From: Halicephalobus mephisto
Taxonomy: Eukaryota; Nematoda; Chromadorea; Rhabditida; Panagrolaimidae
NCBI GenBank assembly: GCA_009193035.1
Contig: SWDT01000303.1
Span: 1 to 42,258, forward strand
Direction of reading: 5' to 3'
DNA length: 42,258 nucleotides
A program made the position numbers and the translations under genes. The notes under the pieces were generated by a model. That model was not told the DNA's origin. It did no database searches and saw only the letters and a list, made by a program, of their open reading frames with translations. Positions 10,027-31,473 of the stretch are shown piece after piece (within the stretch, counting starts at the first letter, position 1; each line of letters starts with the position of its first letter).

Positions 10027-11962
10027 TGTTACTGCAAATTTTTTTCCCCAAATACACGACTGATATTAATAATAACAGTAATATACCGAAAACGAAATGT
10101 GCTACTGAGAATATGGATATTCCGAGAAAAAGTCCAAATTGTCCGCCAATTTGAGCGACAAAGCCAGGAGCCGTTGTCGTTACAACTTCCTGAAACATTT
10201 CTTCTTGCAATTCATCATAGGCGAATCTGAAAACCAGGATTATGTGCAAAAGTATCCACTATTGTTATTTTTACTCCAATTGGAAGACTGTGTTGGGTAG
10301 GTCGTGTACGAGTGAATTTGCGATATCTGTGACTTGCATCGACATTGAAGTCTCTGAATATTTTCCAATTGCAAACTAATTGGAATTAATAACTTAAATA
10401 ACTTACTTCTGCGGAAACAGGAGGGTCGGCACTGAAGAAAAGCAGTTAGGATTTTTACCGATTACTGTACTTACCCTTGTACGATCGTTGAAAACCAAAT
10501 TGATAACATCACTGTAGCTGCTGACAATTTTCTCTGGTTGACAAATGGGCAAATGAGGGTACTTGTGCCTGAGGTAAAATAAAGTACAATTTAGGGGCTG
10601 GACAATTCTCCTCCTGAGCCAAGTCTCGACAAAGCAAGTGCCCTCCCCTTGACTGGTCGTCTTGTTGCTGCAATGAGAGTTACTCGGAAGAAGCGAGATT
10701 ACTGTTCTCCCGAAATGCAACTGATTCCATTTCTTGGCCTCCAAATAAAACCGTGGAAAAGTCGCAACATCAGGGTATTCATCTGATACATATAAAATCG
10801 TTTCAGGCTGAAGAATAGGGATTAATTAATGCAGCGTATTTACGGCAAAGAGGGGTTTTAGAGAACAAAGGATTTTGATTACGTCTTTTTACTCACTTGA
10901 TTATTTCCTTTCAGAACGACATTACTGGGCAAATAACGCATGTATAAGGTTAGTGTCCCAGTCAGGGCAGGATCCACTTGGTAAAATTCTCTCAGCTTCA
11001 GACATCTCCCTCTGAGCATGACGTAAGAAAATTGAAAGATGTCACAACAAGGGATTAAATCCCCTGCATAATAACATTCAATAAACAGCTAAAAAAATTC
11101 GCTCAAAGAATTAGCTTTCAATTTTCCAAGGGATTTGGAGTACTTTAATTATTAATAAATAATCACAAGGAAACCTCACATCTTCACATCTGAAGCCGGC
11201 TTCTTCGAAGAGAAAAGAGTATAATTCCCACAAATCCCTATTTGCTTTCCATTTTTGGAACCAGATTGCAAGTTTGTCAATATAATCAGAATCCCACTCA
11301 TCAATGAAGGGGTCGAAATTGTCAAATCCTGCTCCACTAAGGGCAAAAGCAATAAGGTTGTCAACATCCGTCTGATTCAAATCCGTATTTATGATCAAGT
11401 TCTTCTGGATGTCGTCCAAGACTAATGAAAGATTAATAGCGTCGGCATTTTTTGGACAAAGCGTGATGTTGGGAAATCTCAATTTTTTTTGCTAGAATAA
11501 TTAATTACAATACTTCCAAAAATAAATAAAAAATGCTATTTACTTGTATTATAGTCATCAAAGTAGTGGTTTGTTGCTCCATGTAATCATCGAAAACCAT
11601 GACTGTTGTAAGAATGGAAGCAAACATGGCAATTAAAAGCCCAATGACATAAATAATTTTTAAATTTATATTTGTGGTCTAAACTCTTCAAAAGTTAATT
11701 GCTACAAAATTGAAAATGGACTTACAAAAAGACAGAGATTAAAGCCATGGAATATATGTCTCCAACCGTATTTGCAAATACAGCAATCTTCTTTGGATAA
11801 AGAAGATATCAAAGAAGGTGTAGAGATGGCTTTCAATTTACTTAAAGTCCACTCGTAAGTAATATGGTAAATAACCCCATTGAAGGAATTATCCGGCAGA
11901 GAATCCGTTGATGTCGTTGAAATTGAACAAGTTTCGCTAATTATATCCTGAGAATCCTCCAT
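10022..11962 (-). CDS. DEG/ENaC (ASC) family cation channel subunit
   Basis: Eight exons: 11962..11726, 11678..11544, 11491..11180, 11088..10897, 10807..10475, 10431..10407 (25 nt), 10353..10275 and 10226..10022. All phases agree, giving 505 aa. The order matches amiloride-sensitive sodium channels: cytosolic N-terminus, TM1 (about 83-108), FPNITLCPKN just after it, a cysteine-rich extracellular domain with PCCDIF and YVMLRGRC, CRPSCFRRK, then FAYDELQ and pre-TM2/TM2 with IGGQFGLFLGISIFS. The GIS at 473-475 sits at the G/AxS selectivity filter. Such subunits form trimeric Na+ channels in neurons, muscle or epithelia; the stimulus cannot be told. The N-terminus lacks a clear His-Gly gating motif. 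An upstream exon cannot be excluded. Introns are 43-91 nt. Confidence 0.9.
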
Positions 11963-12484
11963 TTTATTAAAATCAAATTTGTTTATGTCAAGAAGATTAA
12001 AGCTCAGGGAATTTTCTTGGAATTTTCCAAAAGCTCATGAAATCCTTTGAGAAACTTTACAATTTCGTGGAATTTCCTAAAATCCTCCAGAATCTCTTAA
12101 AACTTTACTGGACTCCTTAAGATCTCAACTGGAACTTCTAAAATCCTTCGGAATTCAATGTGGTTTTAGTATCTATCAGAAGCTTGAAGAAATTCCTAGA
12201 ATTCTGTGGAATTTGCCCAGATCCTTTGGAATTTAGTAATATTCCGAAATCCTTAACAACTTCTGCAATTTTTCAAAATCTCGTAGAAATTTCAAAACCT
12301 CTCAAAATCTAATGGGAGTTTTGGGAACGAGAATATGAAACCTCCGGTTGTGGAATTCTCTGCAAAATTTTAAAAATTTATTTTAAACTAATTTTCTGAA
12401 AACACCCATTTCCTTTTTTATAATAGTATGATATTCCCCGGAAATTGAGTAACATAACCCATGACTTTGTTGAACTTGTTGCGT
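11963..12484. repeat. Degenerate HSE-like dispersed repeat, reverse copy
   Basis: About 12000..12440 is a reverse-oriented copy of the dispersed family. Its head (rc ATCATACTATTATAAAA, then GGAAATGGG) is at about 12405..12435, followed on the minus strand by TTC/GAA-rich sequence. It fills the gap between the channel and kinase genes. Confidence 0.6.
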
Positions 12485-12490
12485 TTTATT
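12485..12490 (-). promoter_or_regulatory. Candidate poly(A) signal of the DYRK gene
   Basis: AATAAA on the minus strand, about 390 nt after the kinase stop codon, at the edge of a dispersed repeat. It is a plausible 3' end, but no cleavage evidence is visible. Confidence 0.3.
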
Positions 12491-12881
12491 CAGAACCATC
12501 TTTTAAGCCATGAAAAGAATTAACAAAACGTATAAAATTTCCTCGTGAAATCGAATCAGAACGGACAAGAGCTCATTTCCTTGGTTTTCATTATAAAACC
12601 AATTGCAAAATATTATGATGGAGACAGTCTAATCAATAGTCATCTTTGTAACGAAAATGACCAAAGACAAGAGAACCCAGAAGTATTTTGACACAAAAAT
12701 ATACATACAAAAAGAAATACCACATTGAGCGGAAATGTTCAGTCTGGTACGGTAGAAATGCAGACGTACGATGAAAGCAGAATTGACTGAGATTTCAGAG
12801 GCCAATTATGAAAGAAAGTGGTTAATCCATATGAATGTATTGCATTTCCTTGATCTATTGCCCGGATTAAATAAAAAAGCC

Positions 12882-22819
<9,938 letters not shown>

Positions 22820-22868
22820 CCCAGAATCCAATTTGGAGCCACAAATTCAACAGTTTTGAGATCAAGGA
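22820..22868 (-). promoter_or_regulatory. 5'UTR and splice/trans-splice acceptor of the DYRK gene
   Basis: The acceptor TTTTAG ends at 22869 on the minus strand, so the exon starts at 22868. The first ATG in frame is at 22819 and an in-frame TGA precedes it. The acceptor could receive a spliced leader or a cis-spliced upstream 5'UTR exon. Confidence 0.5.
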
Positions 22869-23089
22869 CTAAAATATGAAATTACGATTTGTTGTATTCG
22901 CCCCACGTATCTCGTAGTTTGAAAACCCAGAATAAAGAACATCATGGAATTTTCAGTTGATGTCCCTGTTCGGAGATTTTCAGAAAGCGGATTAATTCTA
23001 CTCCAGACTCGCCCACGACTAAGATACAAGAGTTGACGGATTTCCAGTAATGTTATCACTCTAATATGACATTTAAGGTCAAAAGTATT

Positions 23090-23480
23090 TAAGAAAGATT
23101 TTGTTTTTTATGTTATTTCTCCGCAGAAATTTAAAAGACATTTTTATAATTTCCTAGAACTTTCTGGAATTTATAGAAATGTTTAATCTCAAGGAAATTT
23201 CCCAAATCTGGCAAGTTTTAAAATCTCTAGGAATTTCGCACACTTTTCTAAAAACTTGAAAAATTTCGTGGAAACTTCCAGAATCAGGTGGAAGATTCTG
23301 AGATCTTCGAACATTTCATAAGAACCTCTGGAGACTTCCAGAATCTCATAAAAATTTTTAAAACCTCCTATAATTCTCTGGAGACTTGCAACTATTTCGT
23401 ACTAAAAATTCAAAAAATTCTTGTCAAGACAATTTTGCAAAATTTCTTACTTCTTTTTTACATTATAGCATGAATGAAAG
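23090..23480 (-). repeat. Dispersed TTC/GAA repeat, reverse copy
   Basis: The head on the minus strand at 23475..23405 includes CAAAATTGTCTTGACAAGAA; the body runs to about 23090. Confidence 0.55.
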
Positions 23481-24054
23481 TCAAACGGGACTTTGACATC
23501 ACACTATGAATAGAAAACCATCTCTTCAGTATAAAATGATGAAGTTAAATACCCGGAAAACAGTCAGAAGAACGAGGCCAATTGAGGAATTTTAAAGGAG
23601 TAAAGTTCTTCTTTAAATCTCTCAAGAAAAACTAAATTTACAATGGTAGCATTAGAATTTAGAAAAAACGTCTTTGCGCAAAATTCAATCAATAAGGAAG
23701 ACCACGATGGATTCCAAAATGGCAGTTGCTGACGGCACAAGCACGGAACTCTTCGGGAGAAGGACGCAAACAAGTAGCAAAGCTCTTTTATGCTGTTTGC
23801 TCTTGAATTCTCCATGTGGAAGTATGCCAAACAGCACTTTTGTCCCAAAAAAACTTTAAAATAGTCAAACTGACTATCGGAAAAGTAAGGATAAGATTTT
23901 CTTTTTGCCTGAGGCAAACTGAAAGTCGTTTTACATCTTTAATAAAATGGAGCGGCCATTTGATAGTCTCAACAACGTCCGTCAACGGTTTGGAGCCAGA
24001 GGGTTCTGTTTGTCCTTAAAGTAAATACAAAAGAAGATTACTTTTCTAGAAATT

Positions 24055-24410
24055 TGCACACTATCATACCATTATAGAAATGAAAGTGGATGCTGTCATG
24101 GAGTTTTGTCAACATGAATCCCCAACTTTTGTAGAATCCTAAGTTTCAGATGATTGTAAACGATTCTACTAGATTTCCCAAGATTCTAAAAACATGATAT
24201 CCACAAAGGTTTTGAAATTTTTGACCGAGTATGGAAAGATTTTAGAAATTTCTATAAGGGTCTGAAGAACCCCAGAAATTTCTGTAAGATTCTTGAAATT
24301 TTCAAGGTCTATTGGATTTAAAAATGCTCTAAAATGTCCATGAAATTTTCAAAAGGTTTAGAATCCTCTACTAGATTTTTAAAAATTCTAGAACATTCCT
24401 TGAAATTCTA
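24055..24410 (+). repeat. Dispersed TTC/GAA repeat, forward copy
   Basis: The head at 24058..24120 reads CACTATCATACCATTATAGA, later GTCAACATGAATCC. The body has TTCTAGAA- and GAAATTTC-like units. Confidence 0.55.
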
Positions 24411-25239
24411 AATTTAACTAAAAGCTAAAATAGTAAAGCAATTATAAGACGCTCGGTAAACTCGACAGGAAAACTAAACTAAACTTTTTTCTTCAAAGAA
24501 AGTTTAAAATTGACGAAGAATTTTTGACAAAAGTGGATGATGAGCTTTGACTTGAAGACGGACAGGTAACAAAAGCCTTGGAAACCTCAAATTGACCAGC
24601 AATGGACGGGTCGGAGAATGGCACCGGGACCGAGGTTAAAGACAGCCGGAACGATGACAGCCGACTAGTCCTTTGGTTGGATTTGGTTTAGCAACATTCG
24701 GCTAGTTCTAGCTTTCAATGGCTGGAGAAACGCGCAAAGCCAGGATGAAAATTATTCAATGCCATTGGCGTTGTTCAGTTTCCCATGACAGGTTTCGTTA
24801 AGGAAGTTGAACGTATGGTTGAAATGTGCGAAACATTTGCAGATAGAATATTTATTAATTCATGAAAATTAATGGAAGTAAAATATAAAAAGTTCCGATG
24901 AATATGAAGAATTAAAAATTGCTTTCAAGCGGGGCTTCATTAAAGCTAAAAGAACAAAGAAAATGGATTAACTTAAAATTGTACAATATCGGGAAAATAG
25001 GGAGATTTATCAGAATTAAAAAATACACAAAAACCAAAAACTTCATGGACAAGGACAGATAATCGACCCTTGGGTATTTTTCACCAAAAAACGGATTTCC
25101 GACAGGGCAGAGGGATTCTAAAGACTCTTCAATTTCAGACAAAAAACGTTCTCTACTTTCCAAGACCAAAGCAGAAATTTCTAAAACACTTGAATTAAGG
25201 TTAGTGAGTTAAATGAAGAACACTGTCATAAATAGCACT

Positions 25240-25520
25240 TTTAGACGATAAGTGTAAATGTACAGCTATAAATAAATCTACAATTATATATGAATGCACA
25301 ATCAGATATGAATCTACGGCTATATATACACTTGCAATCCTACGTAAATCCGGAACCATGTATGAATTCACAATTATATATGAATCCACATCCTTATATA
25401 AATCCATAATCATATATGAGTCTACAGTAATGCACACATTTGGAAAACAAGATGTAAACAAATAGTGATATATGAATCGACAACCATCCATAAATCCACA
25501 GCGACATATGAATTCTTAAT
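25240..25520. repeat. 21-bp minisatellite
   Basis: Diverged tandem units of about 21 bp resembling TATATGAATCCACAATCA. The minus strand stays open for 96 codons with a heptad such as VDSYIIV only because the unit is a multiple of three. It is unrelated in sequence to the minisatellite in the 2.7-kb repeat. Confidence 0.75.
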
Positions 25521-26456
25521 CACTTATTTACAAAGTCAGACATCTCGGGCTAAATAAATTCTGCAATGGCTCTCAAGTCCACAGATGTCATGTTCGACGT
25601 GAAAAACTGAAGAATCCACAAAACGTTGAAATAGAATATTCGACGAGACAAAGCAGTACGTCAAGAAATCCACATACAGAGCAAATCAAGTTTAGTTCCC
25701 ACGATGAAAGGCAGAAACTAAGAAAACTCAGACCTTTAATGATAAAAAAACAATGTCCTTCAACTACAAATTCCGGAAACTATAGTCTTTCAGAAAGTAC
25801 GACATCCAGAAAACCCGGCTCGAAGGAGAAAATGTAAAAGAATAAATCGACTGCGTCAAAAAAGGACACGCTGTCTTCAGAAAAGTGACAATTTGATTAG
25901 TCTTCATTCAAAATCCAACCCCAAAGACTGAGTTTTTTCATAAGATGAAAATTATCATAAGCAAGAAATAAATTTTACAAAAACTTGTCACACGATGAGA
26001 AATAATTCTAATAGTATGGGAAATTACCACCAAGTGTTTTCGCAAAGTTGTTTTTTCCATAATTTTATGTAATGTACAAGAGAATTTTAGAGCTTGGACG
26101 AAATAGGAAGGAAGGGAGTGGGAACAGAGCGAGTCATTTTAGGTACGAACTGCTAGGTAGTTCTTTTTCATTTTGATAAAGTTCGCTCTCTACACAGGAA
26201 TTCAAAATTCCAAAAAGTATTTTAAAGTTGTAATATTTTTACGAAAATCCCTCAATGTGAATTTCCAAAAGTTCTCAGAAGTTAAAGTAGCCTAAGTAAT
26301 AATTTTAGTTCCGCATGACGATTATTTCGCGATCTTACATGACTTTGCAATCAATATTTTGAAGAAATATCATGCTTGAATGAATCTAAAAAACTATGGT
26401 TGGGATCATGTGAGGTGAGAAACCCTCCATATACCCTTGAGGGTTAGTTGTTACAG

Positions 26457-26765
26457 AATAAAGTACTATTGGAGATTGAAGAAATCATAACTAACGAAAA
26501 GTGTCTCGCCAAAGGCAGGTTGCTTTACTTGTATAACCGAAAAGTAAACGTCCAAGCCCGATTTCGCGTCATCGGACCAGATGCTCCGCTTCCTCGGCTA
26601 CCTACAATATCCGTCTTTGATCCAATAAGTAAACTCATAAGATTGTTCGACCAACAATATCTGTTTTTTATACGTCTAAAAAATGGGAAACACGTACTTA
26701 TTTATTTTACAACCCGGAAATTAATTAAATATAACCAAGTTTGTAAAAATATTGGATTAACATAA
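26457..26765 (+). CDS. Possible terminal exon of an unrecognised gene
   Basis: An open frame of 102 codons after an acceptor TTGTTACAG (ends 26456), ending in TAA at 26765. Composition is less AT-rich than the flanks, and the peptide looks protein-like (CLAKGRLLYLYNRK, RVIGPDAPLPRLP, then a hydrophobic FDQQYLFFIRLKNG). A donor-like GTGAGA at 26415 would give a 42-nt intron, matching the small introns of this genome. The frame upstream then stays open for about 80 nt without an ATG. I do not recognise a domain. It may be a remnant of a transposon or of a host gene. Confidence 0.3.
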   Translation, partial: NKVLLEIEEIITNEKCLAKGRLLYLYNRKVNVQARFRVIGPDAPLPRLPTISVFDPISKLIRLFDQQYLFFIRLKNGKHVLIYFTTRKLIKYNQVCKNIGLT

Positions 26766-28314
26766 CAGGCTAATTTAATTTTAAGAATGTAAAGGAAATG
26801 GAAGTTTTTGTTTTAAAAAGTTTCAAATGAGGTTGAAATTAAAAATGCAGCTGTTCAAAAATCGTCAGGTGGACAAGCTGAATTCCGATTGACCACTCGT
26901 CTCTCCATCGATCAACTTTAACTTAAAAACCCTAATCTTTTTAAAACGTTTTTGTTGTTCAATTTATCTATTTAATTAAGGTACACTTTAAATTCAGGAT
27001 AATTCACAACGACTGAAAAAACTAGACACAAAATTACAAAAACTTGCAAAATCTCAAGTACCCTAAGTGGATAAACAAAAAACTTTGGGATCAAAGAACT
27101 CAGTTCATGGAAGACTAACTCATAATCATATTATTACAAATAAACATAATCATCGCTGCAAGACTGTCTCGACATGATTTTCTGGAATTTACGTTGTCAA
27201 ATGCTGATTTTAAAATTTTGAAAAGATTTTGGAAGATTTCAAAGGTTCCTACGGGGTTTTGAGAATGTCAAAATTATCCATCGGACTTTGGGCAGTTCTA
27301 AGAACTGCAGAATTCTAGTATTGTACAATTAGAAATGAACGCCACTACAATATTATTTCGACACGAATTTCCAAGGACTTTTAAGAAATCCCAAAATCAT
27401 AGATTTCAAATGTTGAATCTCAATGTCTATAATCTGGAATGATCGTAAATTTCAATAAGATTGTCAAAAATTCCAAAACATCTCATTGAATTCTGAAAGA
27501 TTCCAGAAAATTCCATGGGATACAAACCTATAATCAACCAAATTTGAAATTAACAAAGTGAAGTTTTTAAAAGCCAAACCAGACTTTGTTTCCCACCAAA
27601 TGAAAAGAATCACCCAGAAACCTGTTCTGAACAAAATCGTCCTGGAACTTACAGTCAATAAATGTTGTCTTTCCGGAGAGAGGTGAATTTTCAATTTCTT
27701 CAAAGTAAATTGTGAATTTAGGAAGTAATTCGAAAAGATTTCCTAAAAACCTTAAATGGATGACCAGAGATGACAGAAGTACTCAAATCCCGACCAAATA
27801 ACCTTGACTGTCATTCTAAAAACCGCACACAGCCCGTATATTTTTCTTTTAAAATCGAAAAAATCGAAGGTCGTTTTTAAAACGACAATTATTGATCATT
27901 GAAGGTGATAATAATCGTGTAAATTCACGCATTAGATGATGAATAATGCATTTTCCCTAAATTTACACTATTTAAAGATATTATTTCATTAGTAAGTCTA
28001 GTTACGTAAATTCCACTTAATCCCGGTCTAGAGTCAAAATATAAATGGAAATGGATTTTTAAACAAAACTATCTTGACACGAATTTCCGGGATTTCTTAG
28101 AAGGATAATCCTCAGTTTCAGAAGTTCCTAGTAGATTTCGGAATACTCCGAAAGACCGCAGTAGTTCCTATGAGATTCCTACGCTTTGGAACTTTTCATG
28201 AAATTCTGAAAGATCACAAAATTTCATGAAATCCTAGAAAACTGCTGAACCTCCCTTTCTATTCTGTAAAACTCCAGAGTTCAAATAAAATTATAAATTG
28301 CAAGAATAAACGTC
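26766..28314. other. Intergenic repeats downstream of the DLGAP gene
   Basis: Contains forward copies of the dispersed TTC/GAA repeat with heads at about 27163..27200, 27345..27390 and 28034..28095. TTCCAGAAAATTC at 27501..27513 is a perfect three-unit HSE-like site. No gene was recognised. Confidence 0.5.
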
Positions 28315-28320
28315 TTTATT
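28315..28320 (-). promoter_or_regulatory. Candidate poly(A) signal of the DLGAP gene
   Basis: AATAAA on the minus strand, about 200 nt beyond the stop codon at 28516. Confidence 0.45.
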
Positions 28321-28515
28321 AAAAACTTAAATAAACGTAATATCAATCATAAATTATTCAATTAATTAGATTAAAATTAACCGTTGAATTCGAAAGTTGC
28401 ATAGGGACACAGCAGGCAAATTGCAATGTTGATATATGACACAATCAATGCACGACAGTATGCAGTAGAATTAATCCCTTCATAAATAATTAGTGTCTTT
28501 CAAGTTAAAGGCAGG

Positions 28516-29835
28516 TTATGGCAAACTGATTAAAGCAGGCTTGCCGTTGTGAACACTCTCTGTCTTCTGAGATTCTGCTAACTCTCTTCTTCTGGCAGCA
28601 AGGAAATCCTTCACATTTGGACGGGTTCTTGGGGTAGAAGTTGTGGAACGGGGTGTCTCCAGTTTCGGAGCAATCTTGGATTTTGGCTTAATTGCCGTCC
28701 TTGGGGTATTGCCATTTGACTCAGCAACCTGCTGTTGAGGTAGTTTAGCCCAGGCATTTTCTTTGTACTTCTCTACGAGACCAAACTGCTCTCTTATTTT
28801 AGAGACCTCAATGTCCATCATCGTCCAAAAAGATCCCAGGTCGTTCAAGGTCACTTCTCCCGTATTTTCCTGGAATTTACTACTGTTTTCCATATAATGA
28901 TCCCCACTCACTTTGCTTTTGTCGATGAGCTGTTTCATTTTCCTGATTTTACTTTTGAGCAAAACTCGAGTATGACCGGAGGCAACAAGGAGAGCTTCCT
29001 TAGCCTCTTCAGAGACTTCTGGCTTCTTCAAATCAGTTTCAGACATCTCGACACATTGTGTCAATATTCCTTCTAAGCTTCCAAGTAGAGATTCGAATAT
29101 TTTGATGGACTCGGTTCCAACTTCGAATTCTGGAATGAGATAAGAAAAAGGTGTTGGTGCTGAAACTATCATATATCGTCGAGTACCAACTCAACAACTT
29201 ACAAGGCGATTTTTTCATTGAGTCGTTGACAAAAATAACGGATTTGAAATCTTTGTTTGCAGGAATAACGCTAAAAATGTAGAAATTAACCAAAGGAATG
29301 TTAATGGGGTTGCTCTAAGGACTTACTCAGCACCATCGATGATCAGATTGTGTACATCACCACTGCGGCTGAGAACACTGTTCAAGTTCGTCCGACTTCG
29401 CGAATATCCATTGGCCATAAGGGATATATTAACGTAAGAAGGCATTCTCGACGTGCTGGCGTTCGGATGAAAGCCGTTTTCTCCACTCATCTGAAAAATC
29501 CCATTATAATCAGTTTTTCGGGGAGAACTGACCTCAGGAGAATGCGCCCACAAATTGCTGTGACTCTGCGAAATTTGACGATCATAGTCTCCTATAGCGA
29601 CGGATGTAGGATTCCCGTTATCTTGTAGAGGAGAGAAAGCGCTGCAGTCTTCTCTTTTATCTGACGACTTGGGCTTACGTGTAAACCAGGAAAGATAACG
29701 AGGACTAGATGTTTCTCGGTTTAAATTAGCCACAGACCGGCTCCGCAGGCGTAGTCGACTGAAGAGATTTCTGGATTTCGGATTTCTTCGAGGCCCATCG
29801 GTTGAGCTGGGACAGCAATCTGGTTCTTGAACCAT
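28516..29835 (-). CDS. DLGAP/GKAP-domain protein (short form)
   Basis: Three exons: 29835..29327, 29270..29203 and 29159..28516. Phases agree, giving 406 aa; the last intron is 43 nt. The first 170 residues are basic and Ser/Arg/Asn-rich and look disordered. The C-terminal half matches the GKAP domain: an AKEALLVASGHTRVLLKSK helix (about 245-263), then NDLGSFWTMMDIEVSKI (about 298-314) and KYKENAW, then a Thr/Pro/Lys linker and a final FLAARRREL (about 378-386), as in DLGAP1-5. Neuronal DLGAPs scaffold the postsynaptic density; DLGAP5/HURP binds spindle microtubules. Which role applies is not decidable: the protein is far shorter than vertebrate DLGAP1-4 (about 1000 aa). The ATG at 29835 lies 12 nt after an acceptor TTTTTAG (ends 29848), probably an SL trans-splice site. 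It is head-to-head with PPME1. Confidence 0.78.
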
Positions 29836-29847
29836 TTGAGTCTCGAG

Positions 29848-29854
29848 CTAAAAA
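29848..29854 (-). promoter_or_regulatory. Probable SL trans-splice acceptor of the DLGAP gene
   Basis: TTTTTAG on the minus strand immediately before the exon (from 29847) that contains the start codon. No cis exon upstream is evident in the 385 bp to the PPME1 acceptor. Confidence 0.5.
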
Positions 29855-30223
29855 TACACCAATTAGTGACTCATTGCTGCGAAACGACATGATATAAACC
29901 AGATACAACTATTTCATACAATAACGACTTGGGAAAATATATGAAAATCACAAGAAAAAAGATAACAACAATGAAATTTTTACTATTACAATTAGCTACG
30001 ATTATCGGAGTTACAAGTCAATGACCGACCGATTTATTTCGGGCACGGAAAATTCGGTCCAAGACCTTTTGACTGGTTTCTTTCTCTCCCGCTTGGGTTA
30101 ATGTCGGGGAAAACTGGCAGCTTATTTCGGTTACATGGGCGACTGCAGATCTTCGTTAGCTATTCATTAGGATTCATTCCCGTGTTTTTTCCACAAATGC
30201 ATTTGATATTGAATAGTAATTTG
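29855..30223. promoter_or_regulatory. Bidirectional promoter region DLGAP / PPME1
   Basis: Only 396 bp separate the two start codons, which face away from each other. No dispersed repeat is inserted. Short GC-richer blocks (around 30020..30170) stand out from the AT-rich flanks. Shared control is an inference from geometry. Confidence 0.4.
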
Positions 30224-30229
30224 TTTCAG
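30224..30229 (+). promoter_or_regulatory. Probable SL trans-splice acceptor of PPME1
   Basis: TTTCAG ends two bases before the ATG at 30232. Such spacing is typical for SL addition in nematodes, and this window encodes SL RNAs. Confidence 0.6.
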
Positions 30230-30231
30230 AC

Positions 30232-31342
30232 ATGAGCAGAGGTTCCGTTGACTGCACTCCACTTCCTTGGGACCATTATGGATTTTCAGTTAAGGAAGTC
30301 GTCAATATTGACGGAGATGAATTTAATGTGTACAGAGCAGGTGGAGAGGGAGTCGTGATATTTTGTCTTCATGGAGCTGGATACACTGGTCTCAGTTTTG
30401 CTCAATTAGCTGTGGGTTTTCGTATCAAAATTGTCATATTTAGTACACTTTTAGGGATCTCTAACTGCAAAATTCAAGTGTCAGATTATTGCCCCAGATC
30501 TACGAGGACATGGCGAAACCAAATGTGCTCAACCTATGGAATTGACGAAGGACCAGGTAGCTAAGGACGTTGTTCGTATATATGAGAAGCTGTTCCCCGA
30601 CGAGAACAATCGTCCTTATGCTTTTATCGTTGGACACAGGTTGGCCCTTACAATGGATTATAATTATTAATGTAAGACCTTGGTCCACAAAACTGTAGGA
30701 TTATGAGGATTTCCTTTATTTAAAAGTTAATTCCAGCATGGGTGGAGCTGTTGCGATCAGAATTTGCCATGAGAAGCTGATTCCTCATGTTCTCGCTGTC
30801 GTGGTCATCGATGTCGTTGAAGGAACTGCTTTAGCGGCTCTGTCTGACATGCCAGCGATCCTGAAGCACCGACCAAAACGATTCCACAAGCTAGAAGACG
30901 CTATTCGCTGGGCATCTACGAGTCTCGATTGCTATTCCCAGCTTCCTGGTGCTCGTCAATCTGTGCCTTCCCAATTTAAACCCTCCGCCGATGGTTCACA
31001 TTACGAATGGATCATAGACCTTGAAAAGACAGCCAGGTTCTGGGTTGGTTGGTTCACTGGTATCTCCAAGGAATTCCTCGAGTGCCAGCAAGGAAAGATA
31101 CTGATTGTCGGTCATGTCGAACGACTTGATTCTGAATTGATAGTAAGTGATTTCTTCAAATGATTTATAAAAATATAATTTTCCAGAAAGCTGAGATTCA
31201 AGGAAGATTCCAAAACGTCATAATTCCCGACGCAGGGCATGCCATTCACGAGAACGATCCCGAAGCTGTTGCCAATGCTGTCAGCAGTTACTACAAGCGT
31301 TTTGCTGTACTTATTGAAAAAGGAGTTAAATTTACCGTTTAA
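30232..31342 (+). CDS. PPME1: Protein phosphatase methylesterase 1
   Basis: Four exons: 30232..30411, 30455..30639, 30737..31142 and 31187..31342. Phases agree, giving 308 aa. It removes the methyl ester from the C-terminal leucine of the PP2A catalytic subunit and stabilises inactive PP2A. It has the alpha/beta-hydrolase fold: oxyanion strand CLHGAG (45-50), APDLRGHGET, nucleophile elbow GHSMGGA with Ser122 (codon split by intron 2), IDVVEGTA with Asp147, and AGHAIHE with His275. The Ser-Asp spacing of 25 equals that of human PPME1 as I recall it (Ser156/Asp181). The VVEGTA stretch and the LEKTARFWVGWF region are also PPME1-like. It is shorter than human PME-1 (386 aa), mostly at the N-terminus and in an internal loop. 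Introns 1 and 3 are 43 and 44 nt. Confidence 0.95.
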
Positions 31343-31467
31343 CCAGGATATATAATGCATATTGGGTATCTCTGATTTCCCAGCCTCAATCCGCGGTCTC
31401 TTTGGAATTAGTAATAGTTTTGTTTCACAATTTAATGTATTTCTGTACTTTTAGTATTACAATCACT

Positions 31468-31473
31468 AATAAA
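31468..31473 (+). promoter_or_regulatory. Poly(A) signal of PPME1
   Basis: AATAAA, 126 nt after the stop codon. Confidence 0.55.

Larger units (their letters stand above)
22869..26414. other. Intergenic region with repeats, no clear gene
   Basis: Holds dispersed TTC/GAA repeats (23090..23480 -, 24055..24410 +) and the minisatellite at 25240..25520. A slightly GC-richer patch around 24600..24670 has a 24-codon frame starting MDGSENG, which is too short to support. Frames at 23564..23985 overlap one another on both strands without splice context. I cannot exclude 5' exons of the DYRK gene here. Confidence 0.45.

Noticed and set aside
10261..10353. Alternative reading of channel exon 7 (frame with PIGVKITIVDTFAHN) running straight into exon 8
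   Set aside because: Would need a 33-nt intron or a frame that meets TGA. The frame with TSMSMQVTDIANSLV fits a 48-nt intron, all phases and the family pattern up to FAYDELQ.
25201..25491. 96-codon minus-strand frame with VDSYIIV-like heptads
   Set aside because: Translation of the 21-bp minisatellite at 25240..25520; no splice or domain evidence.
29102..29130. Acceptor CATTCCAG before EFEVG as the start of the last DLGAP exon
   Set aside because: Joining to it creates a TAA at the junction. The acceptor GTTTCAG ending at 29160 gives a 43-nt intron and an open frame.
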